Position numbers and translations under genes: made by a program. From positions 1-7,603 of the forward strand of contig CAZBWH010000105.1 of the NCBI GenBank assembly GCA_964495595.1: a stretch of DNA of 7,603 nucleotides, in the 5' to 3' direction. Source of the stretch: CALMFQ01 sp964495595. Its GTDB lineage: Bacteria > Pseudomonadota > Gammaproteobacteria > Burkholderiales > SCOH01. Below, piece by piece: positions 3,594 through 7,603 of the stretch; within the stretch, counting starts at the first letter, position 1; the number at the start of each line of letters is the position of its first letter. Under the pieces are notes generated by a model. That model was not told where the DNA came from. It ran no database searches and worked only from the letters and a program-made list of their open reading frames with translations.

Positions 3594-4577
3594 TCAGAGA
3601 CGCAGTGGTGCTTCCTGCAGCGCTGCTTGTTGCTCGCGCAACGCCAATATCTGATCCTGCCAGTAATGCTGGCTATTGAACCAGGGGAAATTGGCCGGAA
3701 ACGCCGGATCGTCCCAGCGTCGCGCCAGCCAGGCCGAGTAATGCAGCATGCGTAGCGTGCGCAGCGGTTCGATCAGCACCAGTTCGCGCTCGTCGAAATC
3801 GGCGAATTCGCTGTAGCCGTCGATCAGGAAGCCCAGCTGATTCTGCTGCTCACGGCGCTCGCCGGATAGCAGCATCCACAAGTCCTGCACTGCCGGGCCC
3901 ATGCGGCAATCGTCGAAATCGACGAAATGCGGCCCGGCCTCGGTCCAGAGGATATTGCCGGGGTGGCAATCGCCATGCAGGCGCAGGTTGGCGACGCTAC
4001 CGGCTTCTTGCCAGCGCTGGCGGATCAGCGTCAGTACCTGCTCGACCACGCTGAAATAGGCCGTTTCCAGATCGGCCGGCAAGCATTGCCGTTGGCGCAA
4101 CAAGGCGACCGATTCATCGCCGAAGCTGGCGATGTCCAGTGTCGGCCGGCTCTGGAATGTGGTCACTGCGCCCACCGCGTGAATGCGACCGAGAAAGCGG
4201 CCGAGCCATTCCAGCGTCTCGGTATCGTCCAGCTCCGGCGTGCGGCCGGCGCGGCGCGGGTAGACGGCAAAACGGAAGTCGTGGAATAGCCCGAGCGTAC
4301 TGCCGCCCGGTAAATTCAGTGGTGCCACCACCGGAATCTCGCGCTCGGCCAGCTCGCAACTGAACGCGTGCTCTTCGAGAATCGCCGCATCGCTCCAGCG
4401 TGCCGGGCGATAGAACTTGGCGATCAGCGGCGGGGCATCTTCCTGACCCAGTTGATAGACGCGGTTCTCAAAGCTGTTGAGCGCAGTCAGGCCGCCGTCG
4501 CAATGAAAACCGGCAGAATCGACCGCATCCAGAATCACATCGGGTGTGAGGGCGTCGTAAGGGTGGGATTGGCTCAT
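3594..4577 (-). CDS. srkA: Stress response serine/threonine kinase SrkA (YihE family)
   Basis: A 327-residue cytoplasmic protein, close to the 328 residues of E. coli SrkA and recognisable along its whole length. Shared blocks are TALNSFENRVYQ (residues 31-42), IAKFYRPARW with the probable ATP-binding lysine 54, the catalytic loop LHGDCHPGNIL (200-210) with base Asp203 and Asn208, the metal-binding FVDFDDC (218-224), GPAVQDLWMLLSGE (227-240) and FPANFPWF (293-300). SrkA is an eukaryotic-like kinase of the aminoglycoside phosphotransferase fold, linked in E. coli to survival of envelope and oxidative stress and to opposing MazEF-type death; substrates are poorly known. Its ATG overlaps the stop of the phosphofructokinase gene by 4 bases (ATGA), and it has only a weak ribosome site of its own, so it relies on coupled translation. 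All key residues are intact. Confidence 0.95.
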   Translation of the reverse strand: MSQSHPYDALTPDVILDAVDSAGFHCDGGLTALNSFENRVYQLGQEDAPPLIAKFYRPARWSDAAILEEHAFSCELAEREIPVVAPLNLPGGSTLGLFHDFRFAVYPRRAGRTPELDDTETLEWLGRFLGRIHAVGAVTTFQSRPTLDIASFGDESVALLRQRQCLPADLETAYFSVVEQVLTLIRQRWQEAGSVANLRLHGDCHPGNILWTEAGPHFVDFDDCRMGPAVQDLWMLLSGERREQQNQLGFLIDGYSEFADFDERELVLIEPLRTLRMLHYSAWLARRWDDPAFPANFPWFNSQHYWQDQILALREQQAALQEAPLRL

Positions 4578-5839
4578 GGATTCAATTCAAAGTGCGGCAG
4601 TTGCTTGGCGACCGCGATATTCTGCAATCGGACGTAATCCGGCAGGCCGGATTTGAATGGCGGGTAATCCTCGCCCTCGATCAGCGGCGCCAGATAAGCG
4701 CGGCAGGCATCGGTAATGTGCAAGCCATCGGCGCTGATAAAGTCGCGTGGCATCGGTTTTTCGACATTGGCGACCTGCTGCAGCGGCACCGGGGCAATAT
4801 CCCAGCGGTACGGCGCATCGCTCAGGCGGCGGATACCGGGCATCACCGCATGCTGCCCGGCCAGCGCCAGCTCTACAGCGGCCTTGCCCAGCGCCCATGC
4901 CTGCTCGACATCGGTGCGCGATGCCAGATGCCGCGCCGAACGTTGCAGGTAATCGGCCACCGCCCAGTGGTATTTGTAACCCAGCTCGGCCTTGACCAAT
5001 TGCGCCAGCAGCGGCGCCACGCCGCCCAGTTGCGCATGGCCGAAGGCGTCGGTCAGGCCGGAATCGGACAGGAACTTGCCATTGCCGTCGCGCAAGCCTT
5101 CCGACGCGGCGATCACGCAAAAGCCGTAGCGCTCGACCGTGGCTTTGACCCGCAGCAGGAACGCCGCCTGATCGAAAGCGATTTCCGGCAGCAGCAACAG
5201 ATGCGGCCCCTGATCCGGCGTAGCGCTCGCCAGCCCGCAGGCAGCAGCAATCCAGCCAGCGTGGCGGCCCATCACTTCGAAAATGAATACTTTGGTCGAG
5301 CTGGCTGCCATCGATGCGACATCGAAACTGGCTTCGCGGATCGAGGTGGCGACATATTTCGCCACCGAGCCGAAGCCGGGGCAGCAGTCGGTATGCGGCA
5401 GATCATTGTCGATGGTCTTGGGGATATGGATCGCCGTCAGCGGGTAATCCAGCTGCTCCGACAGCTGTGACACCTTGAGACAGGTATCCGCCGAATCGCC
5501 GCCGCCGTTGTAGAAGAAGTAGCCGATGTCGTGCGCGCGGAAGACTTCGATCAGTCGCTGGTAGTGCGCCCGCTGCTGGTCGATGCTTTTCAGCTTGTAG
5601 CGGCACGAGCCGAACGCACCGCCCGGCGTGTGGCGCAGTGCGGCAATCGCTGCGGCCGATTCGAGCGAGGTATCGATCAGATCCTCGGTCAGCGCACCGA
5701 TGATGCCATTGCGCCCCGCCAGCACCTTGCCAATCCGCTCCGAGTGCTGGCGCGCCGTTTCTATCACCGCCGCAGCGGTGACATTGATCACTGCCGTGAC
5801 CCCGCCAGACTGGGCGTAGAACGCATTTCTCGGTCTCAT
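4574..5839 (-). CDS. pfp: 6-phosphofructokinase, probably pyrophosphate-dependent
   Basis: A 421-residue protein of the PfkA fold, first gene of the leftward operon. It interconverts fructose 6-phosphate and fructose 1,6-bisphosphate. Motifs in order are AQSGGVTAVIN (9-19), the donor-binding loop YNGGGDSADTC (110-120), the catalytic PKTIDND (140-146), VMGRHAGWIA (189-198), LLLPE (215-219), ASEGLRDGNG (245-254) and YLQRSARHLASRTD (297-310). ATP-dependent enzymes have GGDGS and G-TIDND at the two donor-specificity positions. Here the positions hold aspartate (GGGDS) and lysine (PKTIDND), the pair that defines PPi-dependent enzymes. The length of about 420 also fits the long PPi-type branch rather than the 320-residue ATP type. 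I chose ATG 5839, with AGGGG 7 bases upstream and MRPRNAFYAQSGG as a family-like N-terminus; extension to 5935 would run through hairpin DNA. Such an enzyme is reversible and can serve both glycolysis and gluconeogenesis. Confidence 0.92.
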   Translation of the reverse strand: MRPRNAFYAQSGGVTAVINVTAAAVIETARQHSERIGKVLAGRNGIIGALTEDLIDTSLESAAAIAALRHTPGGAFGSCRYKLKSIDQQRAHYQRLIEVFRAHDIGYFFYNGGGDSADTCLKVSQLSEQLDYPLTAIHIPKTIDNDLPHTDCCPGFGSVAKYVATSIREASFDVASMAASSTKVFIFEVMGRHAGWIAAACGLASATPDQGPHLLLLPEIAFDQAAFLLRVKATVERYGFCVIAASEGLRDGNGKFLSDSGLTDAFGHAQLGGVAPLLAQLVKAELGYKYHWAVADYLQRSARHLASRTDVEQAWALGKAAVELALAGQHAVMPGIRRLSDAPYRWDIAPVPLQQVANVEKPMPRDFISADGLHITDACRAYLAPLIEGEDYPPFKSGLPDYVRLQNIAVAKQLPHFELNP

Positions 5840-5871
5840 GCCTGTGCCCCTGAAAAACGCTGAATGCGGCG

Positions 5872-5877
5872 ATTGTA
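5872..5877 (-). promoter_or_regulatory. Putative -10 box of the pfp-srkA operon
   Basis: On the minus strand TACAAT lies 32 bases upstream of the pfp ATG at 5839. It is the only good -10 hexamer in the spacer for this direction. The -35 region is poor (sequence near CGACTGG about 17-19 bases further upstream), so an activator or weak basal expression is possible. Confidence 0.45.
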
Positions 5878-5929
5878 GCCGAGTCTGGCCGGATTCCAGT
5901 CGTAGCGGGCGAATAAATGGGGCGGCAGG

Positions 5930-5993
5930 CTGCAAGCCGCTCTGGTGCTGGCTTGCAGGGCGGGCTGCAGGCCGCTCTGGTATTGGTTCGCAG
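5930..5993. repeat. Tandemly duplicated hairpin in the divergent spacer
   Basis: Unit 1 has CTGCAAGCC (5930-5938), an 11-base loop and GGCTTGCAG (5950-5958), a perfect 9-bp stem. Unit 2, exactly 35 bases on, has CTGCAGGCC (5965-5973), an 11-base loop sharing the first eight bases GCTCTGGT, and GGTTCGCAG (5985-5993). Its stem keeps pairing through two G-U pairs with a single mismatch. It lies between the two divergent core operons, just upstream of the rightward -10 box. Confidence 0.65.
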
Positions 5994-6011
5994 GCCGGGT
6001 GTGCCGATAGC

Positions 6012-6020
6012 TGTTAGAAT
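6012..6020 (+). promoter_or_regulatory. Putative extended -10 promoter of the DUF1415 operon
   Basis: TGTTAGAAT (6012-6020) combines the extended TGn element with the -10 hexamer TAGAAT, 27 bases before the ATG at 6048. The -35 position falls on the second copy of the duplicated hairpin (about 5992-5997) and shows no match to TTGACA, consistent with an extended -10 promoter. Confidence 0.5.
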
Positions 6021-6047
6021 TCATGCCCTTGCAGAAAAGGCCGCAGC

Positions 6048-6611
6048 ATGACCCACGAAGAAATCATCGCCATCACCCGCCAGTGGGTGGAACAGGCCGT
6101 TATCGGCCTCAACCTGTGCCCGTTCGCCAAAGCGGTGTACGTCAACCATCAGGTGCGTTTCGTCGTCAGCGACGCCAAGCATCTGGATGCCCTGCTGGAG
6201 CAGCTGGACGCCGAACTGGATTGGCTGGCCGCAAGTGATCCAGAGCAGCTCGACTCGACCTTGCTGATCTGCCCGACGCAGTGGCCGGAGTTCGAGCCGT
6301 TCAACGACTTCGTCGAAATCGCCGATCAGGTGGTCGCCGAGCATGATCTGGAAGACGTGCTGCAGGTCGCCATATTTCACCCCTTGTTCCAGTTTGCCGA
6401 CACCGAGCCGGACGACCTCAGCAACTACAGCAATCGGGCACCATTCGCCATTCTGCATTTGCAGCGTGAGGCAAGCATCGAGCGGGCCGTGGCGACAGAC
6501 CCCTCTGTCGGGTCAATTGGTCAGCGCAATATCGAAACCTTGCAACGACTCGGCCTGACCGGCTGGCAGGCACTGGGCTTCAATAGCATGGCAGCGGAGA
6601 AAAAGGCATGA
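6048..6611 (+). CDS. DUF1415 family protein
   Basis: A 187-residue soluble protein covering the whole DUF1415 family length. Family marks are an N-terminal helix with TRQWVEQAVIGLNLCPFAKAV (residues 10-30), ending at the conserved CPFA with Cys24, TLLICPTQWPEFEPFNDFV (71-89), the block VAIFHPLFQFADTE (107-120), DDLSNYSNRAPFAILHL (122-138) and a C-terminal GQRNIETLQRLGLTGW (158-173). The biochemical role is unknown; the conserved cysteine and histidine could bind a metal or act in catalysis, but this is a guess. I chose ATG 6048, with AAAAGG 7 bases upstream; an in-frame start further upstream is not supported. The stop overlaps the next gene's start (ATGA), so it is translated together with a methyltransferase. 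Confidence 0.9.
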   Translation: MTHEEIIAITRQWVEQAVIGLNLCPFAKAVYVNHQVRFVVSDAKHLDALLEQLDAELDWLAASDPEQLDSTLLICPTQWPEFEPFNDFVEIADQVVAEHDLEDVLQVAIFHPLFQFADTEPDDLSNYSNRAPFAILHLQREASIERAVATDPSVGSIGQRNIETLQRLGLTGWQALGFNSMAAEKKA

Positions 6612-7429
6612 ACCAGACTCCTGAAATCAAGCCGGGGCAGTCCGTCGAATTGCTGAAAGCGCTGCACATCCTCACTCGCGATGGCAAGTTGAATCAGGAC
6701 AGCCGACGCAAGTTGAAACAGGTGTATCACCTGTACCACTTCATCGAGTCGTTGCTGCAGGATGTGATGGCCGCCGGCAAGGGGCTGACGCTGGCCGACC
6801 ATGGCGCCGGCAAGTCCTACCTCGGCTTCATACTCTACGACCTGTTTTTCAAGGCGCTGGATCAGGGGCACATCTACGGCATCGAAACCCGTGAAGAACT
6901 GGTACAAAAATCGTGCGAACTGGCCGGGCGCTTAGGCTTCGGGCGCATGTCGTTCCTCAATCTGAGCGTCGAGCAGTCGATCACCTCACCGGCACTGCCG
7001 GAGCAGATCGATATCGTCACCGCACTGCACGCCTGCAATACCGCTACCGACGATGCCATCCGCTTCGGCCTCGCCAAGCGCGCCCGGCATCTGGTGCTGG
7101 TGCCGTGTTGCCAGGCAGAAGTGGCAGCGGTGTTGCGCAAGCACAAAAACCAATCGTTTGGCAAAACGCCGCTGTCGGAGATATGGCGTCACCCGATCCA
7201 TACCCGCGAATTCGGCAGCCAGATCACCAACGTGCTGCGTTGCCTGCTGCTGGAAGCCCACGGCTACAACGTCACCGTAACCGAACTGGTAGGGTGGGAG
7301 CACTCAATGAAAAACGAACTGATCATCGCCACTTATCAAGGCGCCCCGCGCAAGAACGCCCAACAGCGGCTGGAGCAGATTCTGCAAGAATTGAACCTGG
7401 ATGAAATGCGTGAGAGGTTTGTGTATTGA
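6608..7429 (+). CDS. Class I SAM-dependent methyltransferase (Methyltransf_32 type)
   Basis: A 273-residue protein. Residues 30-55 form a helical N-terminal part (QVYHLYHFIESLL). The SAM-binding motif I is LADHGAGKSYLGF (62-74), in which the usual D-x-G-x-G-K reads D-H-G-A-G-K. GIE (91-93) is the acidic motif II end. The segment TALHACNTATDDAI (138-151) and VLVPCCQ (163-169) are typical of the Methyltransf_32 group, which includes the C-terminal domain of eukaryotic GSTCD and, by annotation, RNA or small-molecule methyltransferases. The end NELIIATYQG (236-245) fits the last strand of the Rossmann fold. GGAG lies 8 bases before the ATG, which overlaps the DUF1415 stop by 4 bases. Substrate unknown; the VPCC cysteines could coordinate metal or sit near the active site. 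No terminator with a T-run is visible after the stop. Confidence 0.88.
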   Translation: MNQTPEIKPGQSVELLKALHILTRDGKLNQDSRRKLKQVYHLYHFIESLLQDVMAAGKGLTLADHGAGKSYLGFILYDLFFKALDQGHIYGIETREELVQKSCELAGRLGFGRMSFLNLSVEQSITSPALPEQIDIVTALHACNTATDDAIRFGLAKRARHLVLVPCCQAEVAAVLRKHKNQSFGKTPLSEIWRHPIHTREFGSQITNVLRCLLLEAHGYNVTVTELVGWEHSMKNELIIATYQGAPRKNAQQRLEQILQELNLDEMRERFVY

Positions 7430-7561
7430 TGATATGTATCAGTCATCTGCGAGGTTTGAGTGCCTCATCACCCAAGAAAGCCAAAAGGGTGTGTGCGTTG
7501 ATGAAAATATCGGTAATACATGGTCTTGTTCTGGGTGTGACTGCATAAGTTCCATGACAAT

Positions 7562-7589
7562 GGAAAAAAATATGCAAAAGGGGTTGACG
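7562..7589 (+). promoter_or_regulatory. Putative A-rich UP element and -35 box of an outside gene
   Basis: The last 174 bases after the methyltransferase stop hold no supported gene and are AT-richer than the rest. Near the right edge an A-tract (GGAAAAAAATATGCAAAAGG) runs directly into TTGACG (7584-7589), a near-perfect -35 box. The matching -10 would lie beyond the window. TTGAC (7584-7588) and GTCAA (7597-7601) also form a small inverted repeat over the box, a possible operator. Confidence 0.35.
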
Positions 7590-7603
7590 GTTAAGAGTCA
7601 AAG

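Noticed and set aside
7450..7467. Weak hairpin GAGG...CCTC after the methyltransferase gene
   Set aside because: Only four pairs and no T-run; not a credible terminator.
7429..7548. 39-codon frame overlapping the methyltransferase stop (TGATG)
   Set aside because: The overlap is suggestive, but there is no domain and no clear signal peptide, and the DNA looks like intergenic sequence. It would need conservation evidence.

Overview
The window joins two kinds of DNA from a Gram-negative proteobacterium. Proteins with SrkA, DUF1415 and Methyltransf_32 features, the lipoprotein and signal-peptide genes, and a GC content near 60% suggest a beta- or gammaproteobacterium. A neisserialean-like betaproteobacterium is a guess only. 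No rRNA, tRNA, CRISPR array, insertion sequence, integrase or transposase gene is visible.

Left part, 1 to about 3.4 kb, reads as accessory DNA, possibly the end of an integrated element. On the minus strand lies a tightly packed run of four genes: an outer-membrane-type lipoprotein (1333-1049), a small inner-membrane-anchored protein (1034-681), a small secreted protein (678-403) and an acidic soluble protein that runs off the left edge (397-1). Divergent from them is a short XRE-type regulator (1450-1653), with an inverted repeat just upstream that could be its operator. A single-pass membrane microprotein (1924-1703) faces the regulator. Then come 827 bases (1925-2751) with no credible gene but unusually many inverted and direct repeats. 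These include a nested inverted repeat of about 145 bp (2246-2390) whose paired boxes resemble an integron attC site or a transfer origin. A HicAB-type toxin-antitoxin pair (2752-3338) with its own promoter follows.

The stretch 3339-3593 has no gene. It holds a short tandem repeat, a hairpin and a strong terminator, and is where accessory DNA most likely meets the core chromosome.

Right part, 3.6-7.4 kb, is ordinary core metabolism arranged as two divergent two-gene operons, each with a 4-base ATGA overlap. Leftward are a 6-phosphofructokinase whose active-site residues indicate pyrophosphate rather than ATP as phosphoryl donor (5839-4574), then SrkA stress-response kinase (4577-3594). Rightward are a DUF1415 protein (6048-6611), then a class I SAM-dependent methyltransferase (6608-7429). 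The 208-base divergent spacer carries the likely promoters and a tandemly duplicated hairpin. The last 174 bases are AT-richer and end with an A-rich tract and a good -35 box, suggesting a strong promoter for something just outside the window.
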